A stretch of 47,484 nt of DNA from Bacteroidales bacterium (GTDB taxonomy: Bacteria; Bacteroidota; Bacteroidia; Bacteroidales; JAIPAH01), in contig JAIPAH010000005.1 of NCBI GenBank assembly GCA_021740175.1, positions 1-47,484 on the forward strand. The letters are read 5' to 3'. Below, piece after piece: positions 1 to 7,940 of this stretch. Positions within the stretch are counted from its first letter, which is position 1. Every line of letters begins with the position of its first letter. The notes under the pieces are model-generated. The model saw only the letters and a program-made list of their open reading frames with translations, made no database searches and was not told where the DNA came from. The position numbers and the translations under genes were made by a program.

Positions 1-503
1 TCAGCTTCTGTTTTCGAGTAATTGTAAGCTTGATGCTTCTCATTGCTCGTTTGGTTCCAATGCTCCTCGGTGAGCAAATTTCCCGGGGTTTTGTAACACT
101 CAGAATTATCGCCATGCACTGCGGCAACCGAAGAGGTGACCACTACTTTTTTGACTTTTTCTTCTTTTTCCACCGCCTGCAAAACATTGCGCGTACCTTT
201 TACAGCAGGCTCTATAAGCTGTTGGCGGGCATGCTTTACACCTGATATAAAAAATGGCGAGGCTGCATGGATAACAGCATCACAACCTTTAACCGCTTCA
301 TCAAAGGAGCCTTCCTGCAAAAGGTCGGCTTCAAAAAATGTTAAGTTGCCTTTCGCCTTTTCAGCAAGGCCGGTCAGATGTTCGGTTTTACTTTTGTTGT
401 TGATATCGCGGACTGTGGTATTCACATCATGCCCGTATTCAAGAAGATATTTGATAACCCAGGATGCAATAAATCCCGTTCCACCGGTCACTAAAATTTT
501 CAT
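1..503 (-). CDS. NAD(P)-dependent epimerase/reductase, extended SDR (3' end cut off)
   Basis: Not in the ORF track because its stop lies outside the window. Reading the minus strand from the ATG at 503 gives MKILVTGGTGFIASWVIKYL, the Rossmann dinucleotide motif GGTGFIA of extended short-chain dehydrogenases. Further on are the TSS stretch (VVTSSVAAVHG) and, near the window edge, the catalytic YxxxK as YNYSK. The pattern resembles the dihydroflavonol 4-reductase / cinnamoyl-CoA reductase-like branch, which reduces carbonyl groups with NADPH in the cytosol. About 167 residues are visible, roughly half of the usual length of about 330. The substrate cannot be inferred. Confidence 0.85.
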   Translation of the reverse strand, partial: MKILVTGGTGFIASWVIKYLLEYGHDVNTTVRDINNKSKTEHLTGLAEKAKGNLTFFEADLLQEGSFDEAVKGCDAVIHAASPFFISGVKHARQQLIEPAVKGTRNVLQAVEKEEKVKKVVVTSSVAAVHGDNSECYKTPGNLLTEEHWNQTSNEKHQAYNYSKTEA

Positions 504-669
504 GAGTGTTGTTTTTTTTATGTTCGCTTGCCTTATAAACAGTCCATCAGACAGGTAGTTCAAAATTACCGGATAATAGTAGCCCAGTAACCGGTTAAAA
601 GGATGTTAATAAGTTTCCCAATGGTGAATTATTTGAACTTTGGTTGCGTATTGCGGTTATTTCTCTGTC

Positions 670-1269
670 ATGAAATATTTATTGATATCCATAGCAATCT
701 TTTGTATGGCTTTCACCGTGCAAAGCCAGTCGCCCCACTTTATCTTATCGGAATTTTTTGCTTACCAGGAGGATAATGTAGTGAAACTGCAATGGAGCAT
801 CAAAGAAGGAAATACCTGTAATGGAATCGACATAGAGCGGGCAGGAAAAGAAAAAAAATTCGAAAAGATCGGTCGAATCAGCGGAGTCTGCGGTGCTCCC
901 GATCAGAGTGTCACCTACCGTTATGTGGATAGCCTGCCCTTAAAAAACCAGGTAAATCATTATCGCCTGGAGCTGGGAACGCAGGGCTACTCTTCTCCCG
1001 TGCAGGTAGAAACCCGGTTTTATAACAGTAAATCATATGTCGTAAAAAGGAACCCTTCATCGTCAAACATTTCCATACTGTTTAAAAACGAAGAAAACAT
1101 TCATTATACTTTTAAGATTTTTGATACACAGGGGAACCTGGTCAGGGAAATCACTACCCGGAGCGACCGGCTGGATATGCCGGTTCGTAAGCTTTCAACG
1201 GGGATATATATTTTCCGGGCTGTCTCGGCCGGCGGTTCCAAATTCAAAGGTAAATTCGCAGTTTTGTAA
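670..1269 (+). CDS. Secreted protein with C-terminal T9SS (type A) sorting domain
   Basis: I take the start at MKYLLISIAIF (670), not the track's 640, because a signal peptide begins there (hydrophobic core, then a cleavage-like AFTVQSQS). The mature part is about 180 residues. The last 70 or so follow the Por-secretion/T9SS type A tail: an FKIFDTQGNLV strand, a spaced LSTGIYIFRA strand and a final basic strand KFKGKFAVL. Family knowledge: such tails direct proteins through the outer membrane by the type IX system in Bacteroidota. The middle part (about residues 20-115, with WSIKEGNTCNGIDIER) resembles a small beta-sandwich of unknown function. There is no operon partner, but the phosphodiesterase starts 14 nt downstream. 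Confidence 0.75.
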   Translation: MKYLLISIAIFCMAFTVQSQSPHFILSEFFAYQEDNVVKLQWSIKEGNTCNGIDIERAGKEKKFEKIGRISGVCGAPDQSVTYRYVDSLPLKNQVNHYRLELGTQGYSSPVQVETRFYNSKSYVVKRNPSSSNISILFKNEENIHYTFKIFDTQGNLVREITTRSDRLDMPVRKLSTGIYIFRAVSAGGSKFKGKFAVL

Positions 1270-1283
1270 GAAATGAATTGCTC

Positions 1284-1784
1284 ATGAAGAAAATTGGATT
1301 GCTCTCCGATACCCATGGATTTTTACATCCCGGTATTATGGAATTTTTTGAGCACGCTGATGAGATTTGGCATGCCGGAGATATCGGCGATATGCAGATT
1401 ATAAGCAAGCTTGAGAGTATTGCTCCCGTAAAAGGCGTGTACGGTAATATCGACCGCACGGAAATACGCCATCGGTTCCCTGAAGACAATATTTTTTGGG
1501 TGGAAGGAGCTAAGATTTATATGAGACATATTGGAGGCTATCCGGGAAAATATAAACCCGAAGCCAAGAAACTTATTGATTCCGAAAAGCCCCATTTATT
1601 CATATCCGGGCACTCCCACATTTTAAAGGTTATGAATGATAAAAAACGCGGCATGCTCCACATGAATCCCGGAGCTGCAGGTAAATCGGGATTTCATAAA
1701 AAAATTACCGCCCTGAGATTTGAAATTAACTATGGCCGCTTCGAAAACCTGGAAGTTTTTGAAGCGTCCCGGAAAAGCAATTGA
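1284..1784 (+). CDS. YfcE/MJ0936-family metallophosphoesterase
   Basis: The product has 166 residues, normal for the small calcineurin-like phosphodiesterases of the YfcE/MJ0936 group. Metal-binding motifs are present in order: SDTHG near the N-terminus (D-x-H), HAGDIGD (GD), GNID (the GNxD form of GNHD), and SGHSH near residue 110 with the final metal histidines. Family members hydrolyse phosphodiesters with Mn or similar metals, but the natural substrate is usually unknown. The track start at 1278 is a TTG; the in-frame ATG at 1284 (MKKIGLLSDTHG) is preferred. It follows the T9SS protein by 14 nt and may be co-transcribed. Its stop directly abuts the stop of the convergent DUF4293 gene, with no bases between. 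Confidence 0.88.
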   Translation: MKKIGLLSDTHGFLHPGIMEFFEHADEIWHAGDIGDMQIISKLESIAPVKGVYGNIDRTEIRHRFPEDNIFWVEGAKIYMRHIGGYPGKYKPEAKKLIDSEKPHLFISGHSHILKVMNDKKRGMLHMNPGAAGKSGFHKKITALRFEINYGRFENLEVFEASRKSN

Positions 1785-2270
1785 TTATCTTAACCGATCC
1801 ACCGATCTTACCATTTTTTCATCTTTTCGTATGAATCGATTGGCCAGAATAAGAAACACCAAAGATATCAACGGCAAATAAATGCCGATGTCCTGGTAGT
1901 TGGCCATTGTATCTGTCACTTTTTCGATTTGGTCGATATAGAAAAACAGGATACCCATCACCATAATTATATTGAGAAATATGCCGATTTGGGTTAATTT
2001 CATTTGCAGAGGACGCTTTTTGTATAAAAATACAGTAGTAATGGAAATAACGGCTATTGCTGCTACAAAAACCAGTAGCGGAAGGTTGAACCAAAAGGAA
2101 AAGGGATTGGGTCCTACCTCGTTGGAGACCTCAAAAATGGTAAAAATCATATATTTCGTATTGGTTTCGGCGGCAGCAGCGTCCGTGAAAACAGCAATAG
2201 GGAAAAAGGCCATTAAAATAATGGCGATTCCTGATAAAAATAAGAAAATCGTTTGAACTCGTTGTATCAT
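1785..2270 (-). CDS. DUF4293 integral membrane protein
   Basis: The product begins MIQRVQTIFLFLSGIAII, the characteristic opening of the Bacteroidota DUF4293 family. I therefore choose this ATG at 2270 over the track's 2297. About 161 residues contain four hydrophobic helices: residues 8-28, about 58-80, 88-108 and 125-145. A small extracytoplasmic loop lies between helices 1 and 2, and the C-terminus is basic (FIRKDEKMVRSVDRLR). The family's function is unknown. It stands divergently upstream of rho, a neighbour often seen in Bacteroidota, although joint regulation cannot be shown from this window. Confidence 0.82.
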   Translation of the reverse strand: MIQRVQTIFLFLSGIAIILMAFFPIAVFTDAAAAETNTKYMIFTIFEVSNEVGPNPFSFWFNLPLLVFVAAIAVISITTVFLYKKRPLQMKLTQIGIFLNIIMVMGILFFYIDQIEKVTDTMANYQDIGIYLPLISLVFLILANRFIRKDEKMVRSVDRLR

Positions 2271-2360
2271 ACCTTTGTTTATGTTTTTAAAAAGCAAATA
2301 TAAAACAGTTGAGCATTTTTAACATGAAAACATGCTTTTTGGATTGAGATATTTTTTAAA

Positions 2361-2394
2361 TTTGCATTGTTGATTTAAATATTTTATATATTTG
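2361..2394 (+). promoter_or_regulatory. Putative rho promoter (Bacteroidota type)
   Basis: TTTG at 2361-2364 and TATATTTG at 2387-2394 match the -33 TTTG and -7 TAnnTTTG elements of Bacteroidota sigma-ABfr promoters, with 22 nt between them. A second TTG at 2367-2369 gives 17 nt. Transcription would begin near 2400, leaving a leader of about 160 nt before the rho start. The match is by eye. Confidence 0.5.
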
Positions 2395-2557
2395 CAGCCG
2401 AGAAAAATCCCTGTTTTTCTAGTTGGTTGTTATCAAAATAAATCAGAAATAAAAGGGGTAGAGAGGATAATTGGAGTAGTTAATTTTTCAGTAAATTTTA
2501 TCATAGCAAATAATGAAATAACTTACCTCAAGTTTTATAATTCATAAACAACTATTT
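2395..2557 (+). other. Long 5' leader of rho with a small hairpin
   Basis: There is no credible ORF here. A short A/U-rich inverted repeat, AGAAAAA (2401-2407) and TTTTTCT (2414-2420), lies at the predicted transcript start. The rest is AT-rich and unstructured by eye. In other bacteria rho is autoregulated by attenuation in its leader. A leader of this length would allow that here, but no decisive element is visible. Confidence 0.3.
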
Positions 2558-4273
2558 ATGTACGATATCATAGAATTAAATAGCAAGCTGGTATCAGAGC
2601 TCAAAGAAATTGCAAAAGAGCTCAATATCACCAAGGTCGAGGGTTTAAAGAAGCAGGATCTGATATATAAGATTCTGGATTACCAGGCATTAAATCCTGA
2701 TGATGAGACTGCGAAGAAAAAAGAGACCAAGAAAAAGCCCGGTCGACCCAAGAAAGAAAAAACCAATGCGGAGTCGGAAAATTCGGAAAATACCGAAGCG
2801 GCTGAAAACACTCAGGATAAACCTGAAGAGGAATCAAAAGATTCTAAAGACTCCAAGGATTCCAAAGAGAAAAAATCCAGGCGACGTCGTCGTGTCACTA
2901 AAGTAACGCCTGAGTCAGGAAAATCTGAGGAAAGCCAGGAGCCCCAAAAAGAAGAAGCGGCAGCGGAGTCTGAAAGCGACAAAACGCAGGAAAGCAAGAG
3001 TAAAGCTCCCGAAGTCGAAAAAAGCACTTCTTCGCCGGAAAAAATGACGGATGATGTTGAAAAGCGTATGTCGGATCATACTAAAGAACCTCAACAACGC
3101 GAAAGACATGCCCACAAAAAAGAGAAGGAAGAAGAATATTTTCCCTTTGAATCGGAAGGTATTGTTTCAAGCGAAGGTGTTCTGGAAATCATGCCGGACG
3201 GATATGGATTCCTCCGCTCGAGTGATTACAATTACATGAACTCACCGGATGACATTTATGTCTCCCAGTCCCAAATCAAACTGTTTGGACTGAAAACCGG
3301 TGATACGGTAAGGGGAAGCATACGCCCACCCAAGGATGGCGAGAAATTCTTCCCGCTGATAAAAGTAGAAAAAATCAACGGTAAAAATCCGGACACCATC
3401 CGCGATCGCATTCCCTTTGATTACCTGACTCCGCTATTCCCGAAAGAGAAATTTAATATTACGGCTCATAAAGATAAAGACAATCTCTCGGTACGTATTA
3501 TCGACCTGTTCTCCCCGCTGGGAAAAGGTCAGCGCGGTTTGATTGTGGCCCAGCCGAAAACGGGTAAAACTGTTCTTTTGAAAGAAATTGCCAACGCCAT
3601 AGCGGCCAATCACCCGGAAACCTACCTCATCGTATTGCTTATCGATGAGCGTCCGGAAGAAGTTACTGATATGGCTCGTAACGTCAAAGCGGAAGTTATA
3701 TCTTCCACTTTTGATGAACCGGCCGAGCGGCACGTTCGTATTTCAAACATCGTGCTGGAAAAATCCAAGCGCATGGTTGAAAGCGGCCATGATGTAGTTA
3801 TCCTGCTGGATTCTATTACACGCCTGGCAAGAGCTCACAACACCGTTTCCCCGTCCTCCGGAAAAGTATTATCCGGCGGAGTTGAAGCAAATGCCCTGCA
3901 GAAGCCCAAGCGTTTCTTCGGTGCTGCTCGTCAGATCGAAAACGGGGGTTCACTCACTATTCTCTCCACAGCTCTCATCGATACGGGCTCGAAAATGGAC
4001 GAGGTAATCTTTGAGGAATTTAAGGGAACCGGTAACATGGAGCTGCAGCTCGACCGCCGGTTGTCCAACAAGCGAATCTGGCCCGCTGTGGATGTTGTAT
4101 CATCAGGAACACGCCGCGAAGAATTGCTGCTTAGCAAAGAGTTCCTTCAGCGCGTATGGATCCTCAGAAACCACCTGGCCGATATGACAGTACTTGAGGT
4201 GATGGAATTCCTGAAGGATAAAATGGAAATGACAAGAGATAATGCTGAATTCCTGGCTTCTATGAACAGTTAG
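2558..4273 (+). CDS. rho: Transcription termination factor Rho, extended Bacteroidota form
   Basis: Hexameric RNA helicase that ends transcription at Rho-dependent sites. Domains in order: Rho N-terminal helical domain (about 1-45, with [26 protein letters not shown]-type helices); a very charged low-complexity insert (about 50-195) with runs of D/E/K/S and a basic patch [11 protein letters not shown]; the primary RNA-binding cold-shock-like domain (about 200-280, [15 protein letters not shown]); and the RecA-like ATPase. Walker A is AQPKTGKT at 331-338, Walker B is [14 protein letters not shown], and the secondary RNA-binding/Q-loop region follows. At 571 residues it is about 150 longer than E. 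coli Rho (419), all because of the insert, which is common in Bacteroidota. It is monocistronic, with its own promoter and a strong terminator. Confidence 0.97.
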   Translation: MYDIIELNSKLVSELKEIAKELNITKVEGLKKQDLIYKILDYQALNPDDETAKKKETKKKPGRPKKEKTNAESENSENTEAAENTQDKPEEESKDSKDSKDSKEKKSRRRRRVTKVTPESGKSEESQEPQKEEAAAESESDKTQESKSKAPEVEKSTSSPEKMTDDVEKRMSDHTKEPQQRERHAHKKEKEEEYFPFESEGIVSSEGVLEIMPDGYGFLRSSDYNYMNSPDDIYVSQSQIKLFGLKTGDTVRGSIRPPKDGEKFFPLIKVEKINGKNPDTIRDRIPFDYLTPLFPKEKFNITAHKDKDNLSVRIIDLFSPLGKGQRGLIVAQPKTGKTVLLKEIANAIAANHPETYLIVLLIDERPEEVTDMARNVKAEVISSTFDEPAERHVRISNIVLEKSKRMVESGHDVVILLDSITRLARAHNTVSPSSGKVLSGGVEANALQKPKRFFGAARQIENGGSLTILSTALIDTGSKMDEVIFEEFKGTGNMELQLDRRLSNKRIWPAVDVVSSGTRREELLLSKEFLQRVWILRNHLADMTVLEVMEFLKDKMEMTRDNAEFLASMNS

Positions 4274-4311
4274 GAAATCCTCTTGCATTTTAGTTCGACA
4301 TTGAATAAAGG

Positions 4312-4338
4312 CCATCTCCTTTTGGAGATGGTTTTTTT
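4312..4338 (+). terminator. Rho-independent terminator after rho
   Basis: Perfect 8-bp stem CCATCTCC / GGAGATGG with a TTTT loop, followed by seven T. It lies 38 nt after the rho stop codon. It is ironic but not unusual that rho itself ends at an intrinsic terminator. Confidence 0.9.
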
Positions 4339-4357
4339 ATGTTTAAAAATTAAGTCG

Positions 4358-4473
4358 AGTCTAAAAAGCCTTATGACCCCTAAATCCCCTAAAGGGGACT
4401 TTTTCAAACTGCTGATTTTTAGCAGTTAGGGATAAAAATGGTAAAAATCAGCTGTTTGAAGGCTTTTTAGACT
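4358..4473. repeat. 116-bp nested palindromic element
   Basis: The outer arms AGTCTAAAAAGCCTT (4358-4372) and AAGGCTTTTTAGACT (4459-4473) are a perfect 15-bp inverted repeat. Inside, TTCAAACTGCTGATTTTT (4403-4420) pairs with 4443-4460 at 17 of 18 positions, and a third small palindrome CCCCTAAAGGGG lies at about 4387-4398. There is no ORF. The architecture is that of a non-coding palindromic intergenic repeat (REP- or MITE-like). It sits between the rho terminator and the mpl stop, so it could also form a terminator-like RNA structure. Confidence 0.75.
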
Positions 4474-4507
4474 GCTCTCATAATTCCTTTCAAGACGAGC
4501 CATAAAA

Positions 4508-5857
4508 TTAAAGGAACAGCTCCTGGATACTTATTCCTCCCAAATTGCCGGAACTCATGATTAAAACCGCAGAATTTTGATAATCCCGGCGTTTTAAGAA
4601 TCGGCTCAAGGCATCACTATCCGTAAAAACCTGAAGGTCTCCCCTATCAAACGCTTTTTTTACTTCACTTTTCCGGAGAGCAGGAAGTCGCTTTAACTCC
4701 AGGGTGTGGGGATTGAAAAAAATGACAGCTATATCAGCTTCAGCCATAGTTCCCCGGTATTGAGCCAAAAATGATTTGTTAAGACTGCTATAAGTATGTA
4801 ACTCGAAGACAGCCACCAGCTTCCTATCAGGGTATTGTTCCCGTACAGCCTGCAGGGTAGCTTTTACTTTGGAGGGAGCATGAGCAAAATCCTTAAAAAG
4901 GACAAAATATTCGGTTTCGCGAACTTTTTCCAGGCGCTGTGAAGCTCCTCCGAAAGTTGAGATGGAACAAAAAAAATCCCTTTCACTTATACCCAAATCA
5001 TCGCAAACCAGCCTTGCAGCTTCCAAATTTAGCAGATTATGGCGTCCGAATATTTTTAATGGATAATTACCGGAGGAAGTTTTAAGGTAAGTCACACCAT
5101 CTTCAACAAAATGCGGAGGCAGCGAATAGCTTTCTGTTCGGGCCGGCATGCGATTGTTTTTGACCAATTGCGGAAGATGCTCATCTTCCCGGCAATAAAA
5201 TAAAGAGCCCCCGGGATCAATCTGGCGGATAAATAACCGGAACTGTTCAAGATAATTTTCAAAAGTAGGAAATACATTCATATGATCCCATGCAATCCCT
5301 GTGATAACAGCAGTATGGGGTTTGTAGACATGAAACTTGGGGCGCGGATCAAGCGGTGAGGTTAAGTATTCATCGCCTTCGAGCACCATAATGTCAGCTT
5401 CGGAGGAAAGCGAAACCATTGTTTCAAAACCTTCAAGCTGCGCCCCAACCATAAAATCGCACGCTATATTGAGGGTATGTAAAACATGCAGGATCATCGC
5501 CGTCGTTGTCGTTTTGCCATGGCTTCCGCCGATGACTATCCGCTTTTTATTTTTGGCATGTTCATAAAGATACTCCGGGAAAGAAAAAACAGGAAGATTC
5601 TGTTTACGGGCTTCCAGGAGCTCGGGATTGTCTTTTTTTGCATGCATACCGACGAGTACGGCATTAAGGTTGTTATGAATGCGTTCGGGAAACCATCCTT
5701 CTTCCGGAGGTAACAGGTTATATCCAGCCAGCCGCGTGCGGGAGGGTTCAAAAATTTCATCATCCGAGCCGGTTATTTCATATCCCTTCTTGTGCAAAGC
5801 TATGGCCAGGTTGTGCATGGCACTACCGCCAATAGCAATGAAATGGATTCGCTGCAT
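4508..5857 (-). CDS. mpl: Mur ligase, Mpl type (UDP-MurNAc:tripeptide ligase)
   Basis: Cytoplasmic Mur-ligase. Mpl joins a recycled L-Ala-D-Glu-meso-DAP peptide to UDP-MurNAc in murein recycling. The start MQRIHFIAIGGSAMHNLAIAL is the Rossmann-type UDP-binding motif of MurC/Mpl, with GGSAM where MurC usually has GGxGMS/GGxAM. The ATP-binding loop is GGSHGKTTTTAMI (about residue 110). The middle domain has LEGDEY, followed by HNLLNLEAA, and a C-terminal domain carries FKDFAHAPSKVKATLQAV. The length of 449 matches Mpl (about 450). FAHAPSKV, in place of the DYAHHPTE of MurC, also favours Mpl. A true MurC elsewhere would confirm the recycling role. No partner genes are adjacent. Confidence 0.85.
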   Translation of the reverse strand: MQRIHFIAIGGSAMHNLAIALHKKGYEITGSDDEIFEPSRTRLAGYNLLPPEEGWFPERIHNNLNAVLVGMHAKKDNPELLEARKQNLPVFSFPEYLYEHAKNKKRIVIGGSHGKTTTTAMILHVLHTLNIACDFMVGAQLEGFETMVSLSSEADIMVLEGDEYLTSPLDPRPKFHVYKPHTAVITGIAWDHMNVFPTFENYLEQFRLFIRQIDPGGSLFYCREDEHLPQLVKNNRMPARTESYSLPPHFVEDGVTYLKTSSGNYPLKIFGRHNLLNLEAARLVCDDLGISERDFFCSISTFGGASQRLEKVRETEYFVLFKDFAHAPSKVKATLQAVREQYPDRKLVAVFELHTYSSLNKSFLAQYRGTMAEADIAVIFFNPHTLELKRLPALRKSEVKKAFDRGDLQVFTDSDALSRFLKRRDYQNSAVLIMSSGNLGGISIQELFL

Positions 5858-6017
5858 GGTTTCTTTTTTTAGATAACCACAAAAATAAGAATACGCTGCA
5901 TTTCGTGGACTATGGCAGGAAATATTTAAGCATTTTTCGTCGGTCTAAAAACAATTTTTGCAAGCTACCTTGATTGCCTCACAGTTTATCCTGACATTTG
6001 CGAAAAAGCAAAATCCT

Positions 6018-6857
6018 ATGAAAATATCAACGGTCATAGCCGATACCTGGAAAATGGATGGTGGGGTATGTTTTGGTGTAGTGCCCAAAACTTTGTGGCG
6101 CAAGCATTATCCCGAAGCGGGAGATAACCTTGTCAATGTTGTCTCGCGTTGCTTGGTGGTTGAGACGGAAGAAAGAGTCTTTTTGGTTGATGCCGGTATG
6201 GGGCGAAAGCAAACGGCCAAATATTATGGCTACAAATACTTATCCCCGGAAGACGAGCTTCTCCAAAACCTTTCACGTTTGGGATATAAACCGGAAGACA
6301 TTACCGATGTTCTGCTTACTCATCTGCATGATGACCATGTGGGAGGAGCTTCCAGGCTTAACGAAAGCGGAGAGCCTGAGTTGCTATTTCCCAATGCCCG
6401 CTATTGGGTTAGTCTCAATCAATGGCAATGGGCCCGAAATCCCAATAAACGCGAGCAGGCTGCCTTCCTGGAAAAGAATCTGACTCCTTTGGCTGAATCG
6501 GGGCGCCTTTACCTTGTGGAAGAAGACAGGGAGCTGGCTGAGGGTTTCTTCGTGAAACATTTTTCCGGTCATACCAGCGGGATGCTTGTCCCCTATATTA
6601 ACTATAAAAACCGGTTTTTGGTATTTGTATCCGATTTAATTCCATTAACCGGCAACCTCCCGGTGGTTTATCTTGCCAGCGTGGATATACAGCCGCTGGT
6701 AGCTATGGAAGAGAAAGAAAAATTCCTTGAGGAAGCTGTGAAAAATGCTTATGTACTGGTTTTCGAGCATGATTACTACACCGAATGTGCCACATTAAAA
6801 AGAACAAACAAGGGGTATGCCTTGAATGAAACTTTTACTTTGCAAGAGTTAGGGTGA
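6018..6857 (+). CDS. MBL-fold metallo-hydrolase, lactonase-like
   Basis: The start is set at MKISTVIADTWKMDGGVCFG (6018), because the track's N-terminal extension has no family resemblance. The metallo-beta-lactamase metal site is HLHDDH at residues 102-107 (HxHxDH). A further metal histidine is likely in KHFSGHTSGM (near 190), and the last one in FEHDYY near 255. The 280-residue length and the order of motifs resemble the AHL-lactonase/AttM-like group, which hydrolyses ester or lactone bonds with a di-zinc centre. The real substrate is open; glyoxalase II-type activity is less likely. It is unclustered: mpl lies divergent and a repeat-rich gap follows. Confidence 0.8.
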   Translation: MKISTVIADTWKMDGGVCFGVVPKTLWRKHYPEAGDNLVNVVSRCLVVETEERVFLVDAGMGRKQTAKYYGYKYLSPEDELLQNLSRLGYKPEDITDVLLTHLHDDHVGGASRLNESGEPELLFPNARYWVSLNQWQWARNPNKREQAAFLEKNLTPLAESGRLYLVEEDRELAEGFFVKHFSGHTSGMLVPYINYKNRFLVFVSDLIPLTGNLPVVYLASVDIQPLVAMEEKEKFLEEAVKNAYVLVFEHDYYTECATLKRTNKGYALNETFTLQELG

Positions 6858-7012
6858 ATGATTCATATACTTTCTCCATTGATAATAGGAGTTTCAAGGA
6901 TAGTGGCATACGTGTCTTAAGAAATAAAAGATTCAGAACTCCTGACTTGCTTCATGAAATTCAATAATTTTACTGTCATCCCGATGAAAAATTAGACATT
7001 ATGTTTTATGGC

Positions 7013-7180
7013 GCATCAGGAGTTCTGAAACTAATACTTACATATGGGTTTGGGCAGCCAGAGGCCCGCCCGTACCGAATCCCGAGCCTTCGGGATTCGG
7101 GCGGGCTGCAAGAATTCCGGGTCAAAACGAAGACGTTTTGACGAACCTCTCTAACGTTGATTGTACGGCCTAAACGTTAG
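7013..7180 (-). repeat. Dispersed structured repeat, copy A
   Basis: The reverse complement is nearly identical to 21980-22104. Both share, in order, a CTAACGT block, a block CAATCAACGTTAGA, the palindrome GTCAAAACGTCTTCGTTTTGAC, then CCGGAATTCTTGCAG, CCTCTGGCTGC and a block similar to CAGAACTC. Copy A holds about 45-50 extra bases (hairpin 7064-7106) between TTGCAG and CCTCTGG. Stems visible here: GTCAAAACG (7121-7129) with CGTTTTGAC (7134-7142), and CTAACGTT (7151-7158) with AACGTTAG (7173-7180). A further stem, CGAAGCG with CGCTTCG (7182-7188 and 7193-7199), lies just outside. Confidence 0.8.
7064..7106. repeat. Long GC-rich hairpin nested in repeat copy A
   Basis: GCCCGCCC (7064-7071) pairs with GGGCGGGC (7099-7106), and CGAATCCCGA (7076-7085) pairs with TCGGGATTCG (7090-7099). 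The block is absent from copy B at 22 kb, so it looks like an insertion of one palindromic unit inside another. Confidence 0.7.
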
Positions 7181-7248
7181 ACGAAGCGTCATCGCTTCGC
7201 CTTCTTTCATTTTTTAAGTTTACCCGATTTTTACAAGCGGGCCTCTGG

Positions 7249-7315
7249 CTTCTGAAAATGATTAACTTTGTACAAAGTTGTATTTTATGGAAACTGAAGG
7301 ATTCAAAATATCATT
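7249..7315 (+). repeat. 67-bp direct repeat, left copy (TA promoter plus first antitoxin codons)
   Basis: This differs at only one base from 12058-12124. It spans the promoter/operator and the first ten or so codons of the antitoxin gene at 7287. After it the two loci stay loosely similar (AAGTTATA in both, offset by three bases) and then diverge. Confidence 0.9.
7263..7279 (+). promoter_or_regulatory. Promoter overlapped by a perfect 16-bp palindrome (TA operator)
   Basis: AACTTTGTACAAAGTT at 7264-7279 is a perfect palindrome. TAACTTTG at 7263-7270 fits the Bacteroidota -7 element TAnnTTTG, so a protein bound to the palindrome would cover the promoter. The antitoxin ATG is 8 nt downstream. 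This fits the usual autorepression of type II toxin-antitoxin operons. The same palindrome recurs at 12073-12088. Confidence 0.65.
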
Positions 7316-7535
7316 AAGTTATAATCAAATACGCGAATTGGTACGCCAGTTACCAAAAGAGGAAAAGCTTCAACTCAGTAAGGAATTGGCTAAAGAAACT
7401 ATTGATATAAGACTAAGCCGATTGCTTAAGTCATTCAAAACGGATGAGCTCACTCAAGATACTATAGATAAAGAGGTAGAGAGAATACGAAAAGAAATCC
7501 ATGAAGGAAAAAGATATAGTCAGGATTATCATTGA
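7287..7535 (+). CDS. Probable type II antitoxin of a PIN-toxin system
   Basis: The 82-residue protein starts at METEGFKISLSYNQI; the track's 7278 is a TTG inside the operator palindrome. The N-terminal part has a short strand followed by LVRQLPKEEKLQLSKELAKE helices. The C-terminus, ELTQDTIDKEVERIRKEIHEGK, resembles the tail of small Bacteroidota antitoxins paired with PIN ribonucleases (ltmdeI..eVk..R). An operator palindrome lies just upstream. No intact toxin follows: 68 nt downstream there is only a chimeric PIN remnant, so the antitoxin appears orphaned. Assignment is by pattern and context, not by a recognised family name. Confidence 0.55.
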   Translation: METEGFKISLSYNQIRELVRQLPKEEKLQLSKELAKETIDIRLSRLLKSFKTDELTQDTIDKEVERIRKEIHEGKRYSQDYH

Positions 7536-7603
7536 TACTCATTTGTTAATCATTAAATTTCATTACTTAATAAAAGATATTTGATAGTGATTAAATTTGT
7601 ATA

Positions 7604-7816
7604 ATGAAATACAGGATTTATATAGATACCTCAATTGTTGGTGGATATTTTGATAAAGAGTTCAAAAGTAAAGACAAAGAATTTGACGCAGTAAAAATGA
7701 TGCGTGAGATAAGGAATAAAATTACTTCTGAGACAAAAGACATGTCTTATGAAGAATTTAAAAGATATATCGATACAAAGTTGAAAAAAAGTGGTAAAAA
7801 ATCTGTAAAAAGATAA
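7604..7816 (+). pseudogene. Chimeric remnant: PIN-toxin N-terminus joined to a second antitoxin-like ORF
   Basis: Residues 1-20, MKYRIYIDTSIVGGYFDKEF, are the first strand of a PIN-domain ribonuclease with its first catalytic Asp (DTS). The chain should continue for another 110-130 residues with the remaining acidic residues, but from about residue 24 it changes. KEFDAVKMMREIRNKI..DMSYEEFKRYI resembles the short ORFs found beside such toxins. The simplest reading is an in-frame deletion that removed the toxin's catalytic C-terminal part and fused its start to the neighbour. It should have no nuclease activity. Whether the fusion is still expressed is unknown. Confidence 0.6.
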
Positions 7817-7940
7817 GATACTATTCCTCTAATTGGAACTATACAATTCACATAGTAGTATTGTTTTATATTTCACATGATCTTGTCTATAATACAATTA
7901 TAATCAGAAGTATTCATCTCCTACTACTATTATATCTTCT

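Larger units (their letters stand above)
6858..7248. other. Gene-free gap occupied largely by a structured repeat
   Basis: No ORF with family resemblance is seen on either strand. The left part (6858-7012) is AT-rich and unremarkable. From 7013 it is filled by the dispersed repeat and hairpins described separately. The last 40 bases before 7249 show nothing. Confidence 0.6.
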
